Source of the DNA: G965230615 sp965230615
GTDB lineage: Bacteria; Pseudomonadota; Gammaproteobacteria; HTCC5015
Reading direction: 5' to 3'
Assembly: GCA_965230615.1 (NCBI GenBank)
Contig: OZ246012.1
Location: 1,364,001 to 1,428,000 of the forward strand
Length of the DNA: 64,000 bases
The translations under genes were made by a program, and so were the position numbers. A model generated the notes under the pieces. The model searched no databases. It was given only the letters and a program-made list of their open reading frames with translations, and was not told the origin of the DNA. Shown in pieces: positions 19,907 to 28,075 of the stretch. Each line of letters opens with the position of its first letter. The stretch's first letter is position 1.

Positions 19907-21214
19907 TTACTGCACACTTACACGGAACTGTATCGTTGCAGATTCGCCAGCATCCAGGTTACCAACATTCATGTTAATGACGTTAGTGGTGAAATCACCA
20001 CCATCGGCATCGCCATTGGTGTTAGTGATTGCCTGCGCTACACCAGCATTGATATCTGGTGCTGTGACCAAGATACCGCAAGGGTTAGGCGCACCGCCAC
20101 CAGGGCATGTGCCTTGCGCATCAAAAGAACCTGTTTCATAGGCCAAAGTACCATTGGTGATCTCAGTGTTTAAGCTGTCCGACAAGGCAACGGATGTCGC
20201 TGTTGCCGCACCAGCACCATTGGCTACCGTCACGGTATATTCAACAATTGCACCCGGAATCGCTTTCGGGTTGGTTGTGCCGTTAACCGGATCACTGATC
20301 ACTGATGAAGACTTAGTGACTGTTAAGATAGCCGCACCAACTGTCAGAGAGTCTGAATCAGACGCTTGACCATTACGGGCAATATCTTGCGCAGCCGCTG
20401 TGCTTTCATCTTCAGTCGCTGCACCTGCAGGATCATTGAACACAGTATCCATTGAACCTGTGGTATCAGCCACATCGTTAGCCGCAACGGCAACTGTAGT
20501 ACGGTTGTTACCCGTGTTACCAAAAGTGCCCGCCGGACTGATATTACCGTTATCATCGCGCATAATTTCAGCACCTGCGTTAGCAATCAGCGCTTCATCA
20601 GCAGGGATTGAATCAGTACCACCAGCGGCTGCTTGAGCAACTAAGGCATAACCTGCTGTTGTACCATTGGGTTGCGCACCTGGAATATCGCCAACGATAT
20701 AGACAGTGACGTTAGCACCTTCTGCTAGCTCATCGACAAATACCGCCGTATCTTCCGCTGCCTGATAGCCAGCGGTTGTACCATCTTCAACAAAGACGCT
20801 TACATTAGTTGCATCAAAGTCATCAGCACCACCACCATGCGTCTCAACATCGGTATCGATTGCTGCCAGTAAAAAGTCCAATGTGCTATTACTGTTATTA
20901 GTCACAGTGAAAGCCATTGCAGTGGTTGAGCCTGGCGCACCAGTATCCGTCCCACCGCTGGTCTCAGCAACAGTAAAGTTGATCACACGGTCTTCGATGA
21001 AGTCTGTGCTTGTACCATTACCAACACCTGCAGTCGTGTTACCTGTGGGTGATGATTCAATGGCCGTTTGCGCAGTTCCACCGACACTATAGTTGATGGT
21101 TGCAGTATTACTAATGGTGTCACCAGCATCCGCATAGACAGACGCACTGCCTAGCATTGCCAGCAAACCAGCCATTAGCAATCCTACTCTTTTTGCTATT
21201 AGCTTGTTTTTCAT
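19907..21214 (-). CDS. Secreted DUF11 domain protein (435 residues)
   Basis: The signal KRVGLLMAGLLAMLGSASVYA is followed directly by the operon's shared motif DTISNTATINYSVGG. The middle is Gly/Asp/Thr-rich and strand-forming. A DUF11 domain fills the last 140 or so residues (LTVTKSSSVISDP... NPKAIPGAIVEYTVTVAN). Part of it is nearly repeated in the 1032-residue protein of this operon (NPKAIPGAVIEYLITVNN), which shows paralogy. Two adjacent ATGs are available; AGGAG lies 3 bases from the first and 6 from the second, so I use the second. It is 15 bases upstream of the giant protein's start, so the two are surely co-transcribed. Predicted export is to the periplasm or beyond; no anchor is seen. 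Confidence 0.83.
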   Translation of the reverse strand: MKNKLIAKRVGLLMAGLLAMLGSASVYADAGDTISNTATINYSVGGTAQTAIESSPTGNTTAGVGNGTSTDFIEDRVINFTVAETSGGTDTGAPGSTTAMAFTVTNNSNSTLDFLLAAIDTDVETHGGGADDFDATNVSVFVEDGTTAGYQAAEDTAVFVDELAEGANVTVYIVGDIPGAQPNGTTAGYALVAQAAAGGTDSIPADEALIANAGAEIMRDDNGNISPAGTFGNTGNNRTTVAVAANDVADTTGSMDTVFNDPAGAATEDESTAAAQDIARNGQASDSDSLTVGAAILTVTKSSSVISDPVNGTTNPKAIPGAIVEYTVTVANGAGAATATSVALSDSLNTEITNGTLAYETGSFDAQGTCPGGGAPNPCGILVTAPDINAGVAQAITNTNGDADGGDFTTNVINMNVGNLDAGESATIQFRVSVQ

Positions 21215-21288
21215 CATTTTCTCCTAACTTTACAACTTAAAAATAAAACTTAAAAAATCCGTCATTCTAAATTTCCTAATTCGTTAAG

Positions 21289-21510
21289 CTATGCTTGCAT
21301 CCACCTTCCTCCTTGTAATGGTGGGCCGGTTTCCCGAAGTTGAAAACATGGCGGCCCAGCACAGCCTATAAACTGATACCATCTTGGACCATCGCGCGTA
21401 TGGCAGACCATAGGCCTACCGGCTATTTTGTCTTGCGCGTAAACAGCCAACAGCTCTGTTAAAAAGAGCTGTGATTGACGCACTAGTTTTTGTTTAAACT
21501 CAATCATCAT
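21289..21510 (-). CDS. Possible small protein (73 residues) inside the DUF11 operon
   Basis: An uninterrupted small frame on the operon strand, 28 bases after one DUF11 gene and 74 bases before the next. It starts at an ATG preceded by an in-frame stop. The peptide has no signal or membrane segment. It starts with a helix-like, Leu-rich segment and ends with a Gly/Pro/Arg/Cys-rich tail (FIGCAGPPCFQLRETGPP). No family is recognised. No good Shine-Dalgarno is visible, and an 8-bp hairpin (21450-21472) lies inside it. It could equally be a structured RNA spacer; coding status is unproven. Confidence 0.35.
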   Translation of the reverse strand: MMIEFKQKLVRQSQLFLTELLAVYAQDKIAGRPMVCHTRDGPRWYQFIGCAGPPCFQLRETGPPLQGGRWMQA

Positions 21511-21538
21511 TATTCATTCATATGCATGTCAGTTAGCA

Positions 21539-22042
21539 CTACTTAATAACTGCTCTAAAATTAACTGTACTCTCTGCTGCTGGCGCCAACTCATTGGTAA
21601 AGACCCAGCGAATATGCGTGTAATCTGTTGGCACTGCCGGGCGAGAAGTCCCGTCTGCATTTTTAATGGTTAATGCTGTTGGTTCAGCATATTGCTTACC
21701 GCCATCAATCGAGAATGTCACACTGGTACCCGAACCAAATGCCGAACCTTCTTTATAAAGCAGGTTTGGTGAGATCGGGTTAGTAATTACAATATTGGTC
21801 GCCGGTGTATCACCCACATTTGTAAAAGTGGTGACATACAAAATTTCCTCCTTCGGTAAAGCCGTGGTGGGCTCAATCAACTTATACTCTTTCTCACCTT
21901 TGTCATTAACAACTTCAACTTCCTTAAAGGCCTGACTCTTAAGTTTTATTGAGCCTGCCGGTTGCGCACTAAGACTTAAAGGCATTGATACTAAAACCAG
22001 TAAGAAAGCATGGATATTGAAAACATTGATAGCTATTTTCAT
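21539..22042 (-). CDS. Small secreted DUF11-like protein
   Basis: 167 residues. The signal is hydrophobic (FLLVLVSMPLSLSAQ), with cleavage near residue 26. The mature part is a single DUF11-like beta-sandwich: LYVTTFTNVGDTPATNIVIT, ISPNLLYKEGSAFGSGTSV and a C-terminal VNFRAVIK strand. One domain without anchor suggests a periplasmic or extracellular subunit. GGGAGA is 6 bases before the ATG. The gap to the preceding gene of the operon is 11 bases, so it is translated from the same message. Unlike three of its neighbours it lacks the ISNTA motif. Confidence 0.82.
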   Translation of the reverse strand: MKIAINVFNIHAFLLVLVSMPLSLSAQPAGSIKLKSQAFKEVEVVNDKGEKEYKLIEPTTALPKEEILYVTTFTNVGDTPATNIVITNPISPNLLYKEGSAFGSGTSVTFSIDGGKQYAEPTALTIKNADGTSRPAVPTDYTHIRWVFTNELAPAAESTVNFRAVIK

Positions 22043-22053
22043 GGCGCGTCTCC

Positions 22054-23085
22054 CTAATCGATAGTGACTTCAAAATTAATGGTAAAACTAGCCGGTGGCG
22101 TAATACTCACTGTACCGGCTTGACTCAAATCTACGGTTATTGCATTGGCATTGCTTAGATTAAAATCAGAAAAATCGGTTGCTGGCGCATCATCCGCATC
22201 GGTTTGTGCAACGGTATCGAGCACTAGACTGCCGCCTGTGTAAGTGGTATTAGCCGGAATAACATCGGTAATCACCAAATTATCGACGGTATTGCTACCG
22301 GCCACATTAACCAACAAGGTATATTGCAAACGGGCACCTGGGTGAGGATCTGAACCCCCTAAGGTATCAACAATGGTTACTGACTTGGTCACAGTCACAC
22401 CGGTATCGACAATCTCATAACTGGCAATAGCGTTATCAACCGCACCGCTGACACCCACATTGGCATCGACACCGCCGTCACCAGCACCGGGTAATGGCGC
22501 GCCAACATTACCTACCTGACCCGCAGTATTTGCGGTATCACCGGTTGCGGTTAATTCAACATTGGCAATATCGCTCACATTTAAACCTGGCGGGATATTC
22601 GCAACCACAAACAACAATACCTGATCATTCGCCGGTGTACCTCCATCGAGTATGGGGCCGTTAGCACCGGTATATAATGTGTCCGTCGCGGTCTCTAAAG
22701 CACCGCTGCCATCATCAATCCAGATTTGCACACTGGCCAAAAGCGGATCAAAATCGTCACCGGCTAAAGCGGCATCTACACTCAGCAAGAACTGCTCAGA
22801 GCCATTGCCTAAGTTGGTTAACTGATAAGTGAGAATTTGTGTGGTCGATGGCGATAATACTGCAACATTGGCCCCGTCCTGCCAAGTCAGCGCCACATCC
22901 AATAGCTCCTCAACAACAAAGGTTGTTGTATCATTAGCGCTGCCCGGTATACCGCCTAACACAAAGTTGACTGTGGCCGTATTGGAAATAATGGTATTCG
23001 CTGCAGTACCGGCAGCCAACAGTGGCTTACTCAACACGAGAGCAAGCAAGCAGCATACGACCAATACTTTGTTAAGCACCCGCAT
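22054..23085 (-). CDS. Secreted DUF11 domain protein (343 residues)
   Basis: A clear signal peptide (VLNKVLVVCCLLALVLSKPLLA) is followed by the shared motif NTIISNTATVNFVLGG. A strand-rich middle with LTYQLTNLGNGSEQFLL precedes a C-terminal DUF11 domain (about 225-343; GVTVTKSVTIVD... VIPANTTYTGGSL). The ATG overlaps the stop of the upstream 1025-residue protein by one base (TAATG), a classic arrangement for translational coupling. The close paralogy to the 435-residue protein is visible in the order of blocks: ISNTAT, 'N-S-FLL', 'VF--V--G--V----A' and DUF11. Confidence 0.83.
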   Translation of the reverse strand: MRVLNKVLVVCCLLALVLSKPLLAAGTAANTIISNTATVNFVLGGIPGSANDTTTFVVEELLDVALTWQDGANVAVLSPSTTQILTYQLTNLGNGSEQFLLSVDAALAGDDFDPLLASVQIWIDDGSGALETATDTLYTGANGPILDGGTPANDQVLLFVVANIPPGLNVSDIANVELTATGDTANTAGQVGNVGAPLPGAGDGGVDANVGVSGAVDNAIASYEIVDTGVTVTKSVTIVDTLGGSDPHPGARLQYTLLVNVAGSNTVDNLVITDVIPANTTYTGGSLVLDTVAQTDADDAPATDFSDFNLSNANAITVDLSQAGTVSITPPASFTINFEVTID

Positions 23086-26000
23086 TAACGCACCCTCCCT
23101 CTAAACCTGAGCGTAAAGCCAGGATCGCCACTGCCACTGGAGGCATTTAAAATACCTTTGGGGTTGATGCGGATCAGGTTGATCGGCGGCACGGTAATGT
23201 CGTAGCCATTGCCATCGACGATAGGTGTGATAAAGCTGCTACCGCCATCGTTCGAGAAGGCGACATCATCAGCGGTATCGGCCAAGCTGGTAAAGGTATA
23301 GCTTAAACCACTGACAGGAGAACCATTGGCAAACTGTACAGGGTCGGCCGGATTACCCAAGAACAATTGCAAGCTGCTGGCAATAGGGTCGGTAATGACA
23401 ATGCTGTCATTATCCGCTTGGCCTGGGCCCATATTGTTCACCGTAATTAAATACTCAATCACAGCACCAGGAATCGCTTTGGGGTTAGTCACATTCACTG
23501 CATCTGAAACGGTGCTGACCAGTTTCATGATACTGATTTGCGGTTGGTTTTGTGCCACCTCAAATGTGCCTACCCCTAAATCATCTATTGTGCCTTCTGT
23601 ACCTTCATCCGCAATCACTCTGGCAGTCCAGGTACCTACAGGGCCAGCACCGGGTATGGTGTATTGAAACTCATAGGTTTTGGTATTGGTCAATGAATCA
23701 TTAACCTCGGTCATCGCCGTGGAGGTCACTACAGTTGTGGTATTGGCATCGATAATCTCGATATTGGCCGCCGTAATATCGAAGCTGCCAAAAGGATCGC
23801 TCACCACAGCACGCAGAAAGACATCACTGCCAGGTGGATACGATGCAGCGATACTGCCACCTGGGAATGCCGCATCATAACCGGCTACACTATCAACATT
23901 AATGACGGTGGTCGCGGGTAGTTCTACACGCGAGGTATCGGGGGTACTATCATTGAAAGGGTAAATAAAAATGGCCCGGCCGTTACCTGTACCGCCGACT
24001 TGGTTATCCACACTGACTCTCACCACTGTGCCAGCGGCTAAGGTGGTCGGCGCTGCAGCAATGGCGTTACAGTTAGCATCGGTTTGCTGCACATTAAAGG
24101 TAAAGGTGCGTGTCACGCTGTTACTCAAACCATTTGGGTTGCCAGTACCAATCGCCAAATCCTGACAGCCCCAAAAACCGGCCGATGTACCACTGAAGTC
24201 AACGGTCACGCGAATATCACGTGTTTGTGTGGCGTTATTACGACGCATTTGTAAGACCACCGGAATCGCGGCGGCATCTAAACCTAAGTCAGCTTGCAAG
24301 GCTGGCGTTATATCCCAACGACGTGGTGTATCTTGTCGACGCAGACGTACACGTGTTGGCGAAGACACTGCGGTTAATGGCGTGCGCGACATGGTTTGCG
24401 GTAGTGTCGGTGCGTTTTGTGACCCGAGCACCGTATTAAAATATAGCTCTTTGGTACCCGAACCTGGAATACTGCTGGCAGAGACAATCACCGTAGGGGC
24501 AAGTGCATTGGTGTTCACCGCGGTAACCGGATTATTGATCACAGCCGTGTTATCCACTGTATCACCCGGCACTGCGCTGCCAACAATGGTTGCATCAAAC
24601 ACGATGGTCACTGAGCTGTTGGCTGCCACACTGATATTGCTCACATCCAGATTAGCACCTGAGTTATCGGTTGCACCTGCCGGAATACTGACGACACTTA
24701 AGCCACTTAACAGTGGATCTAGCGTATCGGTCACAGAGACATTATCAATATCCGCGCCAGCGGTTTCGGTAATCGTGATGGTGTAGCGTAAAGTATCACC
24801 CGGATCAGCATCACCGCCATTCAAATCAGCAACGGCTTTGCTGGATGTTGTGACATCAGGAATAAAGACATTCGCCACATCGGTGGCAGAATCATTAGCG
24901 CTGATATTATCGAATGTCGCACTGCTAACACTGGCGGTATTGCTAACCGAAGGCGCAGCACTGCTGGCCACGTCAACGGTTAAGCTAATATCGGCTAAGC
25001 TGGCACTGGCGGCTAAAGGGCCAGGATGGGTACAGGTAACGACTTGCCCCGCATTACCACAACTCCAGTTAGCATCAGTGCTGGTGGCCGAGACAAAACT
25101 CAAACCGGCCGGCAGGGTATCGCTGACAGTAATGGTATTGTTATCGTCATTCGGTCCGTTGTTGCTGACAGACAAAGCGTAGCTCTCTTGCTGCCCTGCA
25201 GAAAAATCACCTGTATGCGACTTGGCTATCGCTAAATCAGCTACCGGCACATTGGTCACTGAAATTAACTCCAAGCCTAATAACACCCGATCACCGCCCG
25301 AGCTATAGGTGGTACTCGCTGAGGTATCACCTGCGGTTAAGAGTGAACTGATATCATACACATCAAAATCAACCCCAAACGTCGTTGTGCTGGGAATAGC
25401 ATTGGTGACTGAGTTGTATTGGTTGTTAACCGGGTTTAGGGCATCACTTAAGGTTGCGCCGTTAAACACCAGGTTTTCATTAAAACCGCCCAGTGGCGCA
25501 GAGTTTTCCAGATCACCTTCCCAGGTTAATACTGCCAACTGGCCATCAATCGGGCTGCTTGGAATTTGAAAATTATTGGGCGTCAGCGTTAAGGCGCTGC
25601 CACGAAAATTTTGCAGGCCATCGAACAGGTTAATAACACGCAGTGGCTCAGCATTATCTTCGTAGATAACCACTAAGCCCCAACCAGACAGCACCGTGGC
25701 AATCGTGCAGTGATTGCCTCCATTATCCACCGTCAAATTGGAAAAGGTGTAAGTGCCATTGCGGGTCGTTTGCACAATATTGCTGCTGGTGATATCAACA
25801 AAGCCACCAAACCAGTCACGCGGTGAACCGCCACCGACAGATTCGGTAAATGAACGTGAGGCAGTGAAGTTGCTGCCATTGAAAGTGACATTCAAATCTG
25901 AGGTGGAGCCAGAACCGGCCCAATAGAGAAATGCCCGGTGAATCGTCGCTGACGCCGGAATACCCGACAGCGCACCTGTGCCGCTATTGGTCACGGTACA

Positions 26001-26162
26001 AGAATTGGGGTTTGCTTGTGTCCGCAGTGTGCCGCCAGTAACCACGAAATCGAAGTTACCTGCAAAAGACTGGCTCAGCGTTACTGGTGTCGCCATCACT
26101 ACCGAACACCCGCCAAACCATAACAAAATACACACCGCAACATGTCTACAATCTACCTTCAT
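23085..26162 (-). CDS. Large secreted multi-DUF11 protein (1025 residues), first gene of the operon
   Basis: The signal (HVAVCILLWFGGCSVVMA) leads to an N-terminal module of about 290 residues containing AFLYWAGSGS and DVYDISSLL, resembling DUF3344-type surface modules. Several DUF11 or DUF11-like domains follow: PVADLAIAKSHTGDFS, VTTSSKAVADLNGGDADPGD and QISIMKLVSTVSDAVN. The C-terminal half includes a Cys-containing segment (FWGCQDLAIG) and a further strand-rich region. I start at the ATG at 26162; an in-frame GTG at 26183 adds 7 residues and has GAGG 10 bases upstream, so it is an alternative. It sits at the head of the leftward operon. It lacks a barrel or sortase-type anchor, so it probably depends on another protein for surface retention. 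Confidence 0.82.
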   Translation of the reverse strand: MKVDCRHVAVCILLWFGGCSVVMATPVTLSQSFAGNFDFVVTGGTLRTQANPNSCTVTNSGTGALSGIPASATIHRAFLYWAGSGSTSDLNVTFNGSNFTASRSFTESVGGGSPRDWFGGFVDITSSNIVQTTRNGTYTFSNLTVDNGGNHCTIATVLSGWGLVVIYEDNAEPLRVINLFDGLQNFRGSALTLTPNNFQIPSSPIDGQLAVLTWEGDLENSAPLGGFNENLVFNGATLSDALNPVNNQYNSVTNAIPSTTTFGVDFDVYDISSLLTAGDTSASTTYSSGGDRVLLGLELISVTNVPVADLAIAKSHTGDFSAGQQESYALSVSNNGPNDDNNTITVSDTLPAGLSFVSATSTDANWSCGNAGQVVTCTHPGPLAASASLADISLTVDVASSAAPSVSNTASVSSATFDNISANDSATDVANVFIPDVTTSSKAVADLNGGDADPGDTLRYTITITETAGADIDNVSVTDTLDPLLSGLSVVSIPAGATDNSGANLDVSNISVAANSSVTIVFDATIVGSAVPGDTVDNTAVINNPVTAVNTNALAPTVIVSASSIPGSGTKELYFNTVLGSQNAPTLPQTMSRTPLTAVSSPTRVRLRRQDTPRRWDITPALQADLGLDAAAIPVVLQMRRNNATQTRDIRVTVDFSGTSAGFWGCQDLAIGTGNPNGLSNSVTRTFTFNVQQTDANCNAIAAAPTTLAAGTVVRVSVDNQVGGTGNGRAIFIYPFNDSTPDTSRVELPATTVINVDSVAGYDAAFPGGSIAASYPPGSDVFLRAVVSDPFGSFDITAANIEIIDANTTTVVTSTAMTEVNDSLTNTKTYEFQYTIPGAGPVGTWTARVIADEGTEGTIDDLGVGTFEVAQNQPQISIMKLVSTVSDAVNVTNPKAIPGAVIEYLITVNNMGPGQADNDSIVITDPIASSLQLFLGNPADPVQFANGSPVSGLSYTFTSLADTADDVAFSNDGGSSFITPIVDGNGYDITVPPINLIRINPKGILNASSGSGDPGFTLRFRGRVR

Positions 26163-26183
26163 CACCTGACTCTCGGTCGTCAC

Positions 26184-26662
26184 TCACGGTGATCCTCACC
26201 TTGAATGGTTTTCCTCTGAGGAAAATCCTTTTATTTATTAGGTATTTATACACTATTCCTTACCCTATGTATAAATGTTATTCACATAATTCAGCGCTAT
26301 TACAATTGTTTACACATCAAACTGCCTGTTTTCCGTCAAAACGATGTAAAAGCTACACAACTGACGATATCTCATCAGCAAATTATTGATTGGGAGTATT
26401 AATTTGTGACCGACTCACCTGAAATATTTGAAGACTGGCAAATGTCGGCCTTACTAACACCAAAAATGCGAAATTCATCACATCTTTCTTTTTAAAATCA
26501 ATAACTTATATATATTTTAGAGCAAGCACTATGCCATATGTGGAATCTTTAAAGGTTTCACTATAAACGCCGATAGATAGCCGACAAACGGCTCTCTGCC
26601 CTGCGATAAATGCCGGGCAGAAGGTTGTGCTGACTGTGTGTTTTTAGCAAATATGGAAGGAA
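26184..26662. other. AT-rich gap before the DUF11 operon, with a 22-bp imperfect palindrome
   Basis: No gene is seen. GGTTTTCCTC-T-GAGGAAAATCC (26207-26228) is a near-perfect dyad 45-66 bases before the ATG at 26162, a candidate operator or leader hairpin. On the other side, TCTGCCC (about 26596) and GGGCAGA pair just past the end of the DUF4197 gene, with an AGCCG/CGGCT hairpin beside it; these could form a weak terminator for that gene. No riboswitch consensus was recognised. Confidence 0.45.
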
Positions 26663-27430
26663 TTAACTGCCAAGGTAATAATCGAAGACTTTCTTGACTA
26701 AATCACCCGTGCGGGCAACCGGATTGGCCCGGATTTTCTGCTCTTCCTCAGCCACATAGAGGAATAAAGCATCACTGGCATGGCCGGTGATATAACCGTC
26801 GAGATCCTGCACTTCTGGCTTGATAAACTGGCCTAAAAAGCCGCCACTGGCCTTATCAATCAGTTTTTTATAGGCCTCGGTAACCCCAACAGAATCAGTC
26901 GCTTGCTGCACCACCGGGCGAAAACGGGCTTCTAAAGTACTACCCGCGGTGCGCTTGAAGTAATCGGTCGCGGCATTTTCTGGGCCTGTAACAATGCCCA
27001 CCGCATCCTGAATCGACATTTTGCTAATAGCATCAGCAAAAATCGAGGCCGCCTCAGGCACCGCTTTCTCAGCCGCACGGTTCATGGTAACCACAAACTG
27101 ATCGGCATACTTCTGCTGACCTAGCTTGCGCAACAGCTTATCGGCTTTTTGCAGCTCATCAGGCAAAGCAATGCGCACCAGCTCATTGGCATTAAAACCA
27201 TCTTGCCGCCCCAACAGATTAATCGCAACGTTCACGCCTTGTGATAAGGCTTGGCGAATCGCATTGGCCACTTCCACCTGAGTCGGTGAGGTATCACCCT
27301 GCTCTTGCTTGAGCTGCGCATCGGCCATGCGCGCAAATTCTTCCAAGCTGGCTTTACAGCCCACCAAGCTTGTCAGTAGCCCCAAAGAAAACACTAACAA
27401 CAGCAGTGATGACAGCGATTTTTTAAGCAT
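26663..27430 (-). CDS. DUF4197 family lipoprotein
   Basis: A 255-residue predicted lipoprotein with lipobox LVGC (Cys25). The signal is followed by the helix-rich DUF4197 pattern: IRQALSQGVNVAINLLGRQDGF, ALPDELQKADKLLRKLG, GPENAATDYFKRTA and the C-terminal DGYITGHASDALFLYVAEEE. The last of these is the family hallmark. Function is unknown. It is divergent from tRNA-Arg, and its start lies only 24 bases from the tRNA promoter's -35, so the two promoters are close together. Confidence 0.88.
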   Translation of the reverse strand: MLKKSLSSLLLLVFSLGLLTSLVGCKASLEEFARMADAQLKQEQGDTSPTQVEVANAIRQALSQGVNVAINLLGRQDGFNANELVRIALPDELQKADKLLRKLGQQKYADQFVVTMNRAAEKAVPEAASIFADAISKMSIQDAVGIVTGPENAATDYFKRTAGSTLEARFRPVVQQATDSVGVTEAYKKLIDKASGGFLGQFIKPEVQDLDGYITGHASDALFLYVAEEEQKIRANPVARTGDLVKKVFDYYLGS

Positions 27431-27454
27431 TGAAACGACCCTGTTGGATGAGAA

Positions 27455-27484
27455 TTGTGATCAGAATTCGGCATGCGGTATACT
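27455..27484 (+). promoter_or_regulatory. Sigma-70 promoter of tRNA-Arg
   Basis: TTGTGA (27455-27460) and TATACT (27479-27484) are separated by 18 bases. The predicted start is about 18 bases before the mature tRNA. The -10 is near consensus. A GC-rich discriminator is not evident. Confidence 0.65.
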
Positions 27485-27508
27485 GCCTTTTTTCGGCCAA
27501 TTTGCAAA

Positions 27509-27585
27509 GCCCCGGTAGCTCAGCTGGATAGAGCGTCCCCCTCCTAAGGGGAAGGTCCGACGTTCGAATCGTCGTCGGGGCGCCA
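27509..27585 (+). tRNA. tRNA-Arg (anticodon CCU)
   Basis: A complete cloverleaf can be drawn: 7-bp acceptor stem (GCCCCGG with TCGGGGC, one G-U), D arm GCTC...GAGC, anticodon stem TCCCC/GGGGA with loop CTCCTAA, and T arm CGACG-TTCGAAT-CGTCG. The anticodon CCT is at 27543-27545 and reads the rare Arg codon AGG. The CCA end is encoded. The arm sequences are typical, so the call is secure. Its 3' end is the likely insertion site of the island that follows. Confidence 0.97.
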
Positions 27586-27588
27586 ATG

Positions 27589-27613
27589 AAATCAATGGCT
27601 TAGGTGATTTTTT
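27589..27613 (+). terminator. Weak hairpin terminator after tRNA-Arg
   Basis: AAATCA (27589-27594) pairs with TGATTT (27605-27610) and the run continues TTT. The stem is only 6 bp and A/T rich, so it is weak but suitably placed 4 bases after the CCA. Confidence 0.4.
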
Positions 27614-27710
27614 GAGGCTTAAAACACCACAAAAAAACACAATAATTTTACATTGTTTTTCATAGACTTACCTAATTCCGCATTTTGACATTGTGCTTGA
27701 AAAGCTATTC

Positions 27711-27732
27711 GGCGGTGTACCGGTGTACCGCC
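27711..27732. promoter_or_regulatory. Dyad and direct repeat before the AlpA-like gene
   Basis: GGCGGT (27711-27716) and ACCGCC (27727-27732) form a dyad enclosing two direct copies of GGTGTACC. A TTGACA (27686-27691) -35-like box lies upstream, so the dyad would overlap the -10 region. This placement suits autoregulation by the AlpA-like protein or a recombination accessory site. No known consensus is recognised. Confidence 0.45.
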
Positions 27733-27751
27733 CACTTCACAGGGGTCTTAC

Positions 27752-28006
27752 ATGGCCAGTGATACCCTACAACTCTTATTTGACAAGTATGGCCCTACTT
27801 TAACCGTCGTCAACCTTGCCGAATGCTTGCATAAGAAAGAAGGCACTGTGTATAACGAAATAGGTTCAGGCAAACTACCCATTGCTACATGGCGTGAAGG
27901 GGGTAAACGCTTATGCCATACGGCTGATGTTGCCAAGTATATAGAGATGAGAGCGGACGTCGCCAATAAAGAATGGGAACAACTTCAATCAAAGTTGAAT
28001 GCTTAA
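27752..28006 (+). CDS. AlpA/excisionase-like helix-turn-helix protein
   Basis: 84 residues. The central part (LTVVNLAECLHKKEGTVYNE, then GSGKLPIATWREGGKRLCHT) has the winged helix-turn-helix pattern of AlpA / MerR-like excisionase regulators, with a recognition helix after 'T-YN-I--G-LP'. Such proteins commonly control integrase genes or element excision. AGGGG lies 6 bases before the ATG. It is the only rightward gene of the island, pointing away from tRNA-Arg and convergent with the large NTPase gene. It may equally be a simple repressor. Confidence 0.72.
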   Translation: MASDTLQLLFDKYGPTLTVVNLAECLHKKEGTVYNEIGSGKLPIATWREGGKRLCHTADVAKYIEMRADVANKEWEQLQSKLNA

Positions 28007-28075
28007 ATATTTTCAGAATGATTAAGCGGTAATTTAGCAATATTGGGGCATTTGACTTTTGGATGGTTTAATTAA

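Noticed and set aside
21289..21538. c-di-GMP-I (GEMM) riboswitch in the DUF11 operon gap
   Set aside because: Family context is suggestive, but the conserved GEMM core blocks could not be matched to the sequence.
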